64,000 bases of DNA, from contig JQKK01000009.1 in the NCBI GenBank assembly GCA_000746015.1, positions 105,384-169,383 of the forward strand, given 5' to 3'. The notes beneath the pieces are model-generated. The model did no database searches, was not told where the DNA came from, and was given only the letters and a program-made list of their open reading frames with translations. The position numbers and the translations under genes were made by a program. This DNA is from Lachnospiraceae bacterium MA2020. GTDB taxonomy: Bacteria > Bacillota > Clostridia > Lachnospirales > Lachnospiraceae. Of this stretch, positions 38,021 to 50,100 are shown one piece after another; within the stretch, counting starts at the first letter, position 1, and each line of letters opens with the position of its first letter.

Positions 38021-38625
38021 AGTCTTTGATAGATTCGATTAAAAAGACCTTTAGCGATAAGCGACTATGGCTCTGCATACCTCTTGGGATGGCATTTGCG
38101 CTCTGCTTTAATCAGCTTATCTCCTTACTGGGACTTTTGGATATTTTCCCTGCGTATAAGCAAAATGTCAGAAATCAGATGTTCGCAGTTCCTTTAATGA
38201 CAGGAATAATACTATATGGTCTGATCACTCCGATATTTGAGGAAGTGCTGTTTCGATGGATCTTGTTTGGCCGGCTCAAGCTTTATATGGCAACTGCTGC
38301 GGCAGCACTGGGCTCAAGCTTTATTTTTGGAGTATACCATGGGAATATAATTCAGTTTATATACGCTTTTATATTTGGAATAATACTGTGCTTTGCATAT
38401 TCGCGATTTAATAGTGTGATAGCCTCTATAATTGTGCATGGAGCAGCAAACGTTTTCGTATATGTCACTGCATCAGTTGGGTGGTTTTCGTTTTTAGGGA
38501 GCGTGCATGCGAAGATAGTCAGTGTTATCGTCGGTGGTGCTTTAGGGTTTGTAATACTCAGAATGCTCTATTTAAGTATGCCCAAAGACAGAGATAATTA
38601 TAAAAAATGGATTTTTCCGCAATAA
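38017..38625 (+). CDS. CPBP family intramembrane metalloprotease
   Basis: A 202-residue membrane protein of the CAAX/bacteriocin-processing family. The three signatures are present: EEVLFRW (motif 1), FGVYHGN (motif 2) and HGAANVF (motif 3), in a protein with about six hydrophobic helices. The substrate is unknown; relatives act in CAAX processing, bacteriocin immunity or membrane-protein turnover. It overlaps addA by 4 bases, which implies co-translation with a DNA repair enzyme, an odd pairing. Confidence 0.88.
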   Translation: MKSLIDSIKKTFSDKRLWLCIPLGMAFALCFNQLISLLGLLDIFPAYKQNVRNQMFAVPLMTGIILYGLITPIFEEVLFRWILFGRLKLYMATAAAALGSSFIFGVYHGNIIQFIYAFIFGIILCFAYSRFNSVIASIIVHGAANVFVYVTASVGWFSFLGSVHAKIVSVIVGGALGFVILRMLYLSMPKDRDNYKKWIFPQ

Positions 38626-38637
38626 AGTTCCAATTTG

Positions 38638-38646
38638 TGATATACT
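38638..38646 (+). promoter_or_regulatory. Extended -10 promoter before a small membrane protein gene
   Basis: TGA-TATACT, 37 bases before the start at 38683. No matching -35 is evident. Confidence 0.5.
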
Positions 38647-38682
38647 CTTTTTTAACGACTATATTAAGGAAGGATTTTGGTT

Positions 38683-39183
38683 ATGAATGACACATATGTA
38701 GAATGCTTAGTAGCAAAAAAGCCTAATCCGGCAGAGCCTTTGATAAAGGCAGCAGCTTATGGAGTAACAGCGGCAGCGGTACTGATGGGATTTCTTACAA
38801 TGAAATTTATATTCCTTATCGTGGCTTTAGTCCTTGGAGCAGGATGTTTTTTCTGGCTTCCTAATCTCTCAGTGGAGTATGAGTATCTTTATGTTGCAAG
38901 AGAGCTTCAGGTAGATAAGATACTTGCTAAATCAAAGCGTAAGACTGTATTCAGCTGTGGAGTAGACAAGCTTGAAGTGTTCGCCCCGGAAGGAGCATAT
39001 CAGCTTGACTCATTCAAAAATGTCGAAGCGGTAACACATGATTTCACATCCGGAGACGCTGATTCCAAGAAGTATGTAATGGTATTCAGAAATTCTAATG
39101 CAACAGAGAAGCTTATCCTTGAGCCGGATGAAAATCTTATAAATGCAATAAAAAGTGTCTGCCCTAGTAAGACATTTGTATGA
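38683..39183 (+). CDS. Small membrane protein, possibly DUF6106
   Basis: A 166-residue protein with two adjacent hydrophobic helices (about residues 21-62) followed by a soluble, beta-rich domain with KYVMVFRNSN. It resembles a small Lachnospiraceae family that I believe is DUF6106; this name is from memory and unchecked. The ATG at 38683 is 8 bases after AAGGAAGGA. Its function is unknown. It lies just before guaB, which has its own promoter. Confidence 0.65.
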   Translation: MNDTYVECLVAKKPNPAEPLIKAAAYGVTAAAVLMGFLTMKFIFLIVALVLGAGCFFWLPNLSVEYEYLYVARELQVDKILAKSKRKTVFSCGVDKLEVFAPEGAYQLDSFKNVEAVTHDFTSGDADSKKYVMVFRNSNATEKLILEPDENLINAIKSVCPSKTFV

Positions 39184-39229
39184 GAAATAAAGAATTACAT
39201 AAAAGATTTTTAATTTAATATGAAATTCG

Positions 39230-39258
39230 TTGACATGAGGAATTCTTTTTGGTATCGT
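39230..39258 (+). promoter_or_regulatory. Promoter of guaB
   Basis: TTGACA (39230-39235) and TATCGT (39253-39258) with exactly 17 bases between, 45 bases before the start codon. The leader is short, and I see no purine riboswitch. Confidence 0.78.
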
Positions 39259-39288
39259 AAGGTTTAATTTTTACAGAACATAGCTTAA

Positions 39289-40761
<1,473 letters not shown>

Positions 40762-40770
40762 TTCATAATA

Positions 40771-41535
40771 ATGGTTTATTATATAAAAACTCAGTTAAAT
40801 ACAGCTTTGCATCGTAAATATACGAAGCATTATATATGTGGTATCATCGCGGCTTGCCTTGTGGCAAACCTCGCGATGAGCGGCTTTAGAAACATAATAT
40901 ATGGAATGAATGATGGCACTTTTGCCTACAATCTTATAATGTTTGCAAAGGGATTCTTTTGGATACCATATTATAGCTGTATTTTTATAGCTGATATAGT
41001 TTTTGGCGATAATTATCCTGATCCAAGGATAAGAGATAAGTCCACGATCGGGCTTTCAAGGGCACAGATATTCTTTGGTAAGTTTATCACTGAGCTTATA
41101 GCCCTTGTGATCTATGCACTGCTTGCGACGATCATCTTTCTTGTCATCACACCTCTTTTTCAGGTACATGATGGCACTATAGATGCTTCGATAATAATCG
41201 ACTTTATACAGGCAGTAGTGATCGCAATGCCGCTCTTTGTAGCCGGTGTTGCTATCGGAAATATGTTTTTGTTTTCAGCAAAAAACAAAAAACAGGCATT
41301 CATTTTATTTGTAATTTGTGTTATATTAGTTCCCAGGGCAATTATTTATTTGGCAACTGATAATATAAGGATCATGCCATTTGTGTGGCTGACAAAGATA
41401 CTTCTTACACCACAGTTCCAGGAGCTTCAGTTCTATGCGACTCGTGATGTAACAAAGATAATCACTACATCGGTTGTATATACGATAATTGCGTGTATAA
41501 TTGGGTGCCGCAGTTTTTATAAAAGGGAATTCTAA
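40771..41535 (+). CDS. Six-helix membrane protein, ABC-2 permease-like
   Basis: A 254-residue protein with six hydrophobic segments (about residues 22-44, 60-75, 105-130, 145-168, 180-198 and 232-248). The overall plan and the RDKSTIGLSRAQIFFGKFITEL segment between helices resemble ABC-2 type permeases, which usually need an ATPase partner; none is adjacent. The ribosome binding site is weak and distant (GGAG, 13 bases). vanZ starts directly after the stop codon, so the two are one operon. Function is unknown. Confidence 0.6.
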   Translation: MVYYIKTQLNTALHRKYTKHYICGIIAACLVANLAMSGFRNIIYGMNDGTFAYNLIMFAKGFFWIPYYSCIFIADIVFGDNYPDPRIRDKSTIGLSRAQIFFGKFITELIALVIYALLATIIFLVITPLFQVHDGTIDASIIIDFIQAVVIAMPLFVAGVAIGNMFLFSAKNKKQAFILFVICVILVPRAIIYLATDNIRIMPFVWLTKILLTPQFQELQFYATRDVTKIITTSVVYTIIACIIGCRSFYKREF

Positions 41536-42084
41536 ATGAGATTAAACAAATTTTTGCGGGCGGTGACTACACTGCCTGCAATTTTTATGATGAGTGTAAT
41601 TTTTTACTTTTCTTCCTGTGAGGCTGATCGTTCTACAGAGATGAGTGAGTATTTTTCTTTGGAGGTTCTCCTTAAGATAGGACAGGAGATCGGTATGGCT
41701 ATTACCAGTCATAGGATCTGGACGGCTGAGGAAATGGTAAAGTTTGTACAGGATCTGGATTATCCTGTACGTAAGGCAGCTCATCTTACAGAGTTTGCAG
41801 TTTTAGGTATTACAATAGTATTTGCGCTCTATTTTCAGAAGATAAGGCGTAAGTATATCGCAAGAACTGCTATATTGATCGGTGTACTTTATGCGGCTTC
41901 AGATGAGTTTCATCAGCTTTTTGTTAAAGGAAGGTCTTGCCAGCTCTTCGATGTTGGAGTAGACTCATTAGGGGTATGTATTGGTGTCGGTTTGATGTTA
42001 GCAATACTTAACGCTACGATAGGAAAAAAATATAAAGGCTATGAGCTTGTGGAGGACTTTAATAATGACATTAGGACGGAATGA
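41536..42084 (+). CDS. VanZ family protein
   Basis: A 182-residue membrane protein with four hydrophobic segments and the VanZ hallmarks: an N-terminal MSVIFYFSS helix, KAAHLTEFAVLG with its conserved His and Glu, and ASDEFHQLFVKGRSCQLFDVGVDSLG. VanZ gives low-level teicoplanin resistance in the vanA cluster, but most genomic members have no assigned role. It abuts the upstream permease-like gene and its end overlaps the methionine aminopeptidase gene by 20 bases. Confidence 0.9.
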   Translation: MRLNKFLRAVTTLPAIFMMSVIFYFSSCEADRSTEMSEYFSLEVLLKIGQEIGMAITSHRIWTAEEMVKFVQDLDYPVRKAAHLTEFAVLGITIVFALYFQKIRRKYIARTAILIGVLYAASDEFHQLFVKGRSCQLFDVGVDSLGVCIGVGLMLAILNATIGKKYKGYELVEDFNNDIRTE

Positions 42085-42934
42085 TTTGTGCTGGTGTGGC
42101 AGTGGTAAGAAGTATAAGAGCTGCCATCTTGCATTTGATCAGAAGATCGATCTTTTTAGAGATAAGGGACATATTGTTCCTAGTCATGATATCATCAAGT
42201 CAAAAGAGGATATCGAGGGCATCAAGGCTAGTGCAAAGATAAATATCGCATGTCTTGATTATGTTGCAGAGCATATCAGAGCAGGCATCTCAACTCAGGA
42301 TATCGATGACTGGGTATCAAAGATCACTGCTGAAATGGGTGGAATACCTGCTACACTTGGGTATGAAGGCTATCCTAAGAGCTGCTGTACATCTATCAAT
42401 GATGAGGTTTGTCATGGTATACCATCAGAGGATGTTATCCTTCAGGATGGCGATATCATCAATGTAGACTGCTCTACTATCCTCAATGGATATTTCTCAG
42501 ATTCTTCACGTATGTTCATCATAGGTGAGACTACTCCTGAGAAAAAGAAGCTTGTTGAGGATGTAAAGAAAGCAGTTGAGATTGGTCTTGCTGAGATCAA
42601 GCCATGGAGATTTCTTGGAGACATGGGCTCAGCGATCAATGAGTTTTGCAAGTCACAAGGTTATGAAGTTGTTGTTGATATAGGCGGACATGGCTGTGGA
42701 CTTGAGTTCCACGAGGAGCCTTGGGTAAGCTATGTTTCAAAGCCTGGTACAGAGATGCTTATGGTACCTGGCATGTGCTTTACAGTAGAGCCTATGGTCA
42801 ATCTTGGACGTCACGAGATTTTCCAGGATGAGGATAATGGCTGGACAATCTATACAGAGGACGGAAGCCCGTCTGCACAGTGGGAAGTTCAGATCGTAGT
42901 CACAGAAGATGGCTATGAGATGATAACTTATTAA
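42065..42934 (+). CDS. map: Methionine aminopeptidase with N-terminal SEC-C zinc motif
   Basis: A 289-residue type I methionine aminopeptidase, which removes the initiator Met from new proteins. An N-terminal SEC-C motif (NDLCWCGSGKKYKSCH, residues 5-20) binds zinc and is thought to target the ribosome, as in several clostridial MetAPs. The catalytic domain has the metal ligands in INVDCS, the following SDSSRMF, GHGCGLEFHEEP, FTVEPMV and the C-terminal Glu in QWEVQIVV. ATG 42065 is chosen for its GTGGAGG ribosome binding site. Because it begins inside the end of vanZ, it is translationally linked to it. A second, short MetAP may exist elsewhere. Confidence 0.93.
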   Translation: MTLGRNDLCWCGSGKKYKSCHLAFDQKIDLFRDKGHIVPSHDIIKSKEDIEGIKASAKINIACLDYVAEHIRAGISTQDIDDWVSKITAEMGGIPATLGYEGYPKSCCTSINDEVCHGIPSEDVILQDGDIINVDCSTILNGYFSDSSRMFIIGETTPEKKKLVEDVKKAVEIGLAEIKPWRFLGDMGSAINEFCKSQGYEVVVDIGGHGCGLEFHEEPWVSYVSKPGTEMLMVPGMCFTVEPMVNLGRHEIFQDEDNGWTIYTEDGSPSAQWEVQIVVTEDGYEMITY

Positions 42935-42952
42935 GAGATAGGAGATAAGACA

Positions 42953-43963
42953 ATGAGTCTAATGAAAATGCCTGGCGAGTACCAGAGCAAGATGAACATT
43001 ATCGAGACAGAGATTGCTATTAAAGAAGTAAAGGATTACTTTGAGAGAGCATTGGCTAATGAGCTTAATCTTACACGTGTATCTGCGCCTCTTTATGTAA
43101 GACCGGAGACAGGACTTAATGATAACTTAAACGGAGTAGAGCGTCCGGTTTCATTTGACATCAAGGACCAGGATGGACGCATTGTTGAGATCGTACATTC
43201 TCTTGCAAAGTGGAAGAGATACGCTCTTAAGCGCTATGGTTTCAAGGCTGGTACAGGTCTTTATGCTGATATGTATGCTATCAGACGTGATGAGGATACT
43301 GACAATCTTCATTCACTCTATGTTGACCAGTGGGATTGGGAGAGAATCATAGAGAAGCGCGAGCGTACATACAATACACTTGTAACAATGGTAAATCACG
43401 TATATACAGCTATTAAGTCAACAGAAGATTATCTTTCAAAGAAGTATGACTTCCTGACACCAATACTTCCAAACAACATCACTTTCGTGACTACTCAGGA
43501 GCTTTTGGATGAGTATCCTGACCTCACTCCAAAGGAGAGAGAGTATGAGTGTGTAAAGAAGCATGGTGCTATATTCCTTACACAGATCGGTGATGATCTT
43601 ACAAATGGTGAGCCACACGATGGCAGAGCTCCGGACTATGATGACTGGAAGCTTAACGGTGATATCATCGTTTATTATCCTGTACTTGACTGTGCATTTG
43701 AGATTTCTTCAATGGGAATCAGAGTTGATGCAGATTCACTTAAGGAGCAGCTTGAGAAGAGCGGATGCCCTGAGAGAGCTGAGCTTGAGTTCCAGAAGAT
43801 GGTTCTTAATGATGAGCTTCCATTCACAATTGGTGGTGGTATCGGTCAGTCAAGAATCTGCATGTACTTCCTTCGTAAAGCACACATCGGTGAAGTACAG
43901 TCTTCTGTATGGAGAGATGATGACTGCGAAGAAGCTGCAAAGCTTGGTATACAGTTGATATAA
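42953..43963 (+). CDS. asnA: Aspartate-ammonia ligase (asparagine synthetase A)
   Basis: A 336-residue enzyme that makes asparagine from aspartate, ammonia and ATP; it has the class II aminoacyl-tRNA synthetase fold. The [22 protein letters not shown] start and the C-terminal [23 protein letters not shown] are family signatures. It follows the MetAP gene after 18 bases and ends in a clear terminator. Confidence 0.97.
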   Translation: MSLMKMPGEYQSKMNIIETEIAIKEVKDYFERALANELNLTRVSAPLYVRPETGLNDNLNGVERPVSFDIKDQDGRIVEIVHSLAKWKRYALKRYGFKAGTGLYADMYAIRRDEDTDNLHSLYVDQWDWERIIEKRERTYNTLVTMVNHVYTAIKSTEDYLSKKYDFLTPILPNNITFVTTQELLDEYPDLTPKEREYECVKKHGAIFLTQIGDDLTNGEPHDGRAPDYDDWKLNGDIIVYYPVLDCAFEISSMGIRVDADSLKEQLEKSGCPERAELEFQKMVLNDELPFTIGGGIGQSRICMYFLRKAHIGEVQSSVWRDDDCEEAAKLGIQLI

Positions 43964-43978
43964 TATTTGATTAACAAA

Positions 43979-44022
43979 AATCTGTAAAGCTGCTTAACAA
44001 AAACGGCTTTACAGATTTTTTT
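43979..44022 (+). terminator. Terminator of asnA
   Basis: AATCTGTAAAGC (43979-43990) and GCTTTACAGATT (44006-44017) form a 12-bp stem with a 15-base loop, followed by a T-run to 44022. Confidence 0.9.
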
Positions 44023-44106
44023 GTCTTTTATTCTACACAATTAAATAAAATACATATAAATTGATGAAACTATTTGTAAAATATATTAAAATTGTATGAT
44101 AGTAGG

Positions 44107-44134
44107 GCTGATATTGGGACGACATGATATCAGC
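44107..44134 (+). repeat. Inverted repeat before the LRR protein gene
   Basis: GCTGATAT (44107-44114) and ATATCAGC (44127-44134) are perfect 8-bp arms around a 12-base loop, ending 30 bases before the start codon. It is a candidate operator or leader hairpin. The adjacent 44023-44100 stretch is A+T-rich, with no clear consensus promoter. Confidence 0.5.
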
Positions 44135-44164
44135 TAATTAGGATTGTGAGAAAGGAGACGAAGT

Positions 44165-47100
44165 ATGAAAAGACGATTTTTATCGCTGACACTGGCTCTT
44201 ACGCTTGTAATGAGCAATATCGCTGCGGATACTGCAATATTGCATACAGGCCTACAGACAGTGTGGGCAGATGAGATTGTTGAAGAACAGTCAGAATCAA
44301 CTGAGGTGGCTACGGAGACCGACGCAAAGGATGATAGTAAGAGCGGCGAGTCAACAGAGGCAGCGGAAACAATTAAGGTAAAGACAGAACAGGACACGGA
44401 GGATAATGAGTCAAAGCCTTCAGATGAGAAGAAATCTGAGGAGAAGGTAGAGCTGCAGGAAGTAGAAGTAATCGATTATCTTGAGTATCAGGTAAACGAA
44501 GATGGAAGCACGGTTACGATAACTGGATATGTTGAGGAAAAACTTCCAGCTGTTGATTCAGGAGTTCCATTTAAGATTCCTGGAACGATTGATGAGAAAA
44601 CTGTAACAGCTATAGGTGATAGTGCATTTTCAAATATGAAAGGAAATGATAGCTATAATGAACTGCAATTGCCGTCAACAATTAAACGTATAGGTGAAAA
44701 TGCGTTTAATGGGTGGAGCTATCTGACAAGTATTACCTTAAATGATGGACTTGAGAGCATTGGTAGTAAAGCATTTTATGGATGCGCATCACTTGCATCA
44801 GTTACAATTCCTAATACTGTAACAGAGATAGGAGATAATGTATTTTATCTCTGTACATCGTTAAAAAGTGTTCAACTTTCTTCAACATTAGAGAAAGTAG
44901 GATATCGTGCATTTGCATCTATACAAATAGAAAGTATTACAATACCGGCTACTCTCGTAGAAATTGGAGATGAAGCTTTTAGCAGTATAAAGGAAATAAG
45001 CTTTGATGAAGAAACAACAAAAATACCAGATAGGGTATGTGTTAGAGCAGGCAGACTAGAAAAGATTAATTGGCCGTCGAAAGTAACTGAGATTGGCGAT
45101 AGTGCATTTTTTAGTTGTTCTTCACTTACTTTTGATAAAATTCCAGATACTGTGACTATTATTGGAAACAGTGCATTTGATAGTTGCACATCATTAACAA
45201 GTGTTAAACTTCCATCTAAACTGGAGAAAATAGGCGATAGAGCTTTTAGTGATACGAAAATAGAAAGTATTGAAATACCTTCCACGCTTACTGAAATCGG
45301 AGGCGGCACGTTTGATAGTATAAAAGAAGTCAGCTTTGGTGCAGGGACTACTGTAGTTCAACCTTATTTATGTAGTGGAGCAATTAATCTTAAAAAGATT
45401 AATTGGACATCAGACATTAACACTATAGGTGGTGGTGCATTTTATGGATGTACATCACTTGCGTCAGTTACGATTCCTGATACTGTAACTGAGATAGGGC
45501 AGCAAGCATTTTGTGACTGCTCATCATTGACGGATGTTATACTTTCTTCTAAGCTTGAGAAAGTAGGCGATAATGCATTTACTGGCACAGATATAGGAAG
45601 TATAGAAATACCTGCTACCCTTACAAGTATTGGATACTTGGCATTTAGCAGCATAAAAGAAGTCAGCTTTGCTGCAGGAACTACAGTAATACCTGCGGAT
45701 GTATGCTATAGAGCAAGTAGTCTTGAGAAGATTAACTGGCCTAAGGGGCTAACGGAAATAGGTACTAATGCTTTTTATCAGTGTTCTTCTCTTGGAGCAT
45801 TAGATGATATACCTGCTACAGTAAAGAATATAGGAGGTTCTGCATTCTATAACAGCTCTGTAACCTCTGTAACTATACCGGCAGGTGTTGGGGTTGATTC
45901 AAATGCATTTGAAGATTGCTATAATCTTAAAAAGATTGTAATTGGAGACAATGTATCTTTGAATGGTTACTCATTTTCAAATTGTACTAATTTGGAAAGC
46001 GTTACTATCGGCAATAATGTGACAATTGATGATTCAGCATTTTCAGGCAGTGAAAAGACTGGAAGTATCGGAGCAAACGGAACTGATGATTCAAGTGTAA
46101 AATATTCATATTCATGGATTACAAGCGAATTAAAGATTATCGGTTCCGGAGATATGATGGACTTTGAAAAGGCTGAAGATGTTCCGTGGTACGCTACAAA
46201 GGACAAAATTAAGAGTATTGATATAAGCAGAGATATTACGAGAATAGGTGACTATACATTTACAGGAATCAATACTGTATCTCAGATAGATTTACCATCT
46301 GCACTTGAGGAAGTCGGCAAACACAGCTTTAAGGATTGTAAAGCTCTTGAGCGTGTTGTTGTTAAAAACAGAGTTGAGCTTATCGATACAGGAGCATTTG
46401 AAGGCTGCGATAAATTGAAGGAAATTTTCTTCTACGGTGACGCACCGGTATTGGCAGCTGACTGTATTCCTGATCTTTCAACTATAACAATTGTTTATCC
46501 TGAGGCTGCAACAGGTTGGAATGGTAAAAAGCTAAGGGAGAGATTTAAGAATGTAAAATGGAAGTCATGGGACAATACCGTAACTACTAGAGATATAGTA
46601 CTCGTACTCGATCACTCTGGAAGTATGAGTGATACCATGGATTCAGGAGATACGAGAATGGAGGCTCTTAAGAAAGCTGCCAAAGCTTTTGTAAGTGCGG
46701 TAGGAGGTCCTCGCAGCAATAATAACATAGCTATTGTTATGTTTGATGATTCAGCGGAGGTTATAGCTGATTTTTCAAAGGATACAGATTATCTTAATCA
46801 GAAGATCGATTCAATGCATGATGATGGAGGAACATATTATATTCCTGCTATGAAGATGGCTGAAGATCTTCTGAAATACAGTGATGCATCTTCTAAGTCA
46901 ATTATTCTCTTTAGTGATGGAGAGCCATTTGAATCAAAAGAGGATATACAGGAGGTGGCGGAGGCACTTTCCAAGCAGTATGGTCTGTATTCTGTAGGTC
47001 TTGTAGATCCTGATAACAGTGTATCTGCTGCAGTTTTTACAACTGAGGAGGAATTCCTTATTGCTGCAGTTAATGGTAATGAATCACATTATTTCAGAGC

Positions 47101-50100
47101 TACTGATATAGATTCCCTCATCAAGGCATTCATTGACATTGCGCAGGAAACCTTGAATAATGAGTACACTGTAGTAGAAATCAAGCGTAACGGACAGAGA
47201 TATAATGCAGTATCTGAGGATGTTATTTTTGTCAAAGGATCTGGTGAATCGGTAGAGATAAACACTATACCGAGTGCAGAAATTGAGGACAAAGCGGCAA
47301 AATATGAGCTTCAGGTTAATTTTGTCGCAATTGAAAATAATACTACCGGTGTATTTAATATGGCTCCGGGACTTTTGCTAAAAGATGGAGACTATGTTGA
47401 GATAGTTATATATGATGCTGCTGGCAATGAGCTTGAGAGAAATCATCTCAAAATCCGTCTGAGTGATGAGTATAAGATAACTTTCTATCTGAATGACGGA
47501 ACCGATACGATATATGATCAGTATACTGTAGCTAGCGGAAATGAGATCAAAGAGCCTGAAGATGAACCTGAAAGAGCTGGCTATAAGTTTAAGGGCTGGT
47601 TTGCAAATGCAGCATGCAGTGGTTTCCCATTCTTTAGTCCGTTGAATAAGAGCAATAAGCTCAGGGTCGACAGCGATACTTCACTTTATGCGGCATGGGA
47701 AGACGAAAGTACGCTTGATCTTAAGAAAGATGCATGGAGATTTGCTAACAGCGGAGAAGAATTCTGTACACCGGGCTACAATGATCTCGAGTGGTATGAA
47801 CAGTTTGCGTATGACTATGAGATAAGTGCAGGCGACTGGGCTAAGCTGATGGAGAATATAGCAAATAGCCCTAATGACAATACAAGAACGTATGCAAAGA
47901 TTTATAAGCGCTGGGCCAAGGAAGCAAAGAAAGACGTCTGGGGTGGATCATGCTTTGGTATGTCTGCAGCGGCAGTGCTTGTAAAGACAGGTGCCATTGA
48001 CATCATGAAGTTTGATCCGAAGTATTCAAAGGTTGGAAAGGCAGAGCTGGACTACAATAAAAAGGGTGATGCAGATGTAGGAAGTATCGAGAGTATGATA
48101 AATTACTACTATCTGTATCAGGTAGTCGGAGAAATCAACAATCTTAGAAACAACGGAGATGGAGATGAGTCAGTATACTTAAGCAGTATAATCGATAAGA
48201 TGAAGAAATCTGGTAAGCCGGTTGTGCTGTGCCTGAATATATATGAGGATAAAGATCTTCTCGGAGGTCATGCAGTAGTTGCATATAACTTAAAGGGTGA
48301 TGATACAAATGGATATACCTTTGAAGTATATGACTGCAGTCTTGGAAATGAAGAGTCATATCCTGTAACAGTTACAAAGAGTGGAAGTACTTATTCAAAA
48401 GAGTGCAGTGATTGGGAAGATGCATGGGACGAGAATTATAACTTCAGGCTTACCTGTGCACTTACTTCTGAAGAGCTTCAGAGCGAAAAAATCCTTAAGG
48501 AATCAGCAATGGTTATAGCAAGTGCTGATGATGACTGGAGCATTGCATCAAGCTATAAGAACTTTACACTTACTAAACTTGACAGCACTGATACAGAAGT
48601 TGCATCAGCAAAGATTACAAATGGCGCACCTGAATCTGGTGCTACTCTTGATGTAGAGGCACTTGGAAATAGCGGAGAACCAAATGGAGTACCAAAGTAC
48701 AACTTTAAGGTTGCAAAGCTTGGAGACGGTGAGAAATACAAAATTAATAACAATGAAAGCAGCAGTGACGGAAGCTTTATAACTACAATTGCCAATAGCG
48801 ATGATGATGGTTTCAGCACAAATATTACCACAGGTAATTATGGATATGGAACGATAACAGTTGACAGTACAGGTAAGGTTACAACAAATTTAAATAGCTG
48901 TAAGCAGACAATCCGTTCATCACGTGAATACGACAATGCCAGATGGTCTTATGTAAATGTAAGCGGAGAAACAAGCGGACTTACCCTTGATCCTGCAAAG
49001 GAGCAGATAACTATATCTTCTACAAGCAATACAAAGCTTGATATAGCAGTAGAGTCTGACCTTAATATGCTTGAGTTTAATAAGACAGAGGTAGTAGGCG
49101 GCGAAGATGTAGTTATCACGGGCGATACCGAGGATAACGTTGTATTTAAGAACGGAACAGCTAAAGAAGTGAAAGAGCCTTTCGGCTATGCGGCTGTATT
49201 TGACTCACAGCAGGGCAATCCTGTACCGACTCAGTACAATCTGGAAAAGGGTGACAAGATTGACGAGCCTAATGATCCGAAGAAGAACGGATTTACATTT
49301 ACCGGATGGTATAAGGAAGCTGACTTAAAGACAGAATGGGATTTTGACAATGATACTATAGACGGTGACACAGTTGTCTATGCAGGATGGGAGCTTGATC
49401 CTAATTACTTTGTAAAAGTAACCTTCCGTATGAAGGGTGCAAAGGATAACTTTACTTACATAGGTAAAGATACAAAGCTTGATGACTTTGACTGCCCGAC
49501 ACCGGATGATGACGACAAGACATGGTATGCTGATGGTGAACTGAAGTCTAAGTGGGACTATGACACCAGGGTTACAAAGAATACCATCCTCTACTCAAAT
49601 GGCTGGGAAGAAGGCCGCTATGTCGATGTTAAATCACTGAAGCTTGATGTGTATGCAATCACTATGAATCGCGGCGATAAGAGAAAGCTCAAAGCTGAGG
49701 TCAACGAGGATGCAACAGATAAGATATTTAAGTGGCTTTCATCAGATACTAATATCGTAACAGTAGACGATGATGGAAATGTAGAAGCAAAGAAAGCAGG
49801 AGAGGCTAAGGTAACTGTAACATCAGGCGGTGAGGCAGCAGTATGTGAGATAACTGTAGTAGAGCCTGTAACGGGCGTATCTCTTGATAAGACTTCTGCA
49901 GAGCTTACCGAGGGTGAAACAGTGCAGCTTACAGCGACAGTTACACCTGCTGATGCATCGAATAAGAGCCTCAAGTGGGAAAGCTCAGCATCAAATATTG
50001 CAAAGGTTAACGATAATGGTCTCGTAACAGCAGTGGCTGAAGGCAGTGCAGAAATCACAGTTACTACAGTAGACGGTGGATTTACGGATAAGTGCAGCAT

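Noticed and set aside
44100..44134. Cyclic di-GMP riboswitch before the LRR surface protein
   Set aside because: GGGACG is present, but the other conserved parts of the class I aptamer are not; only a simple inverted repeat is supported.
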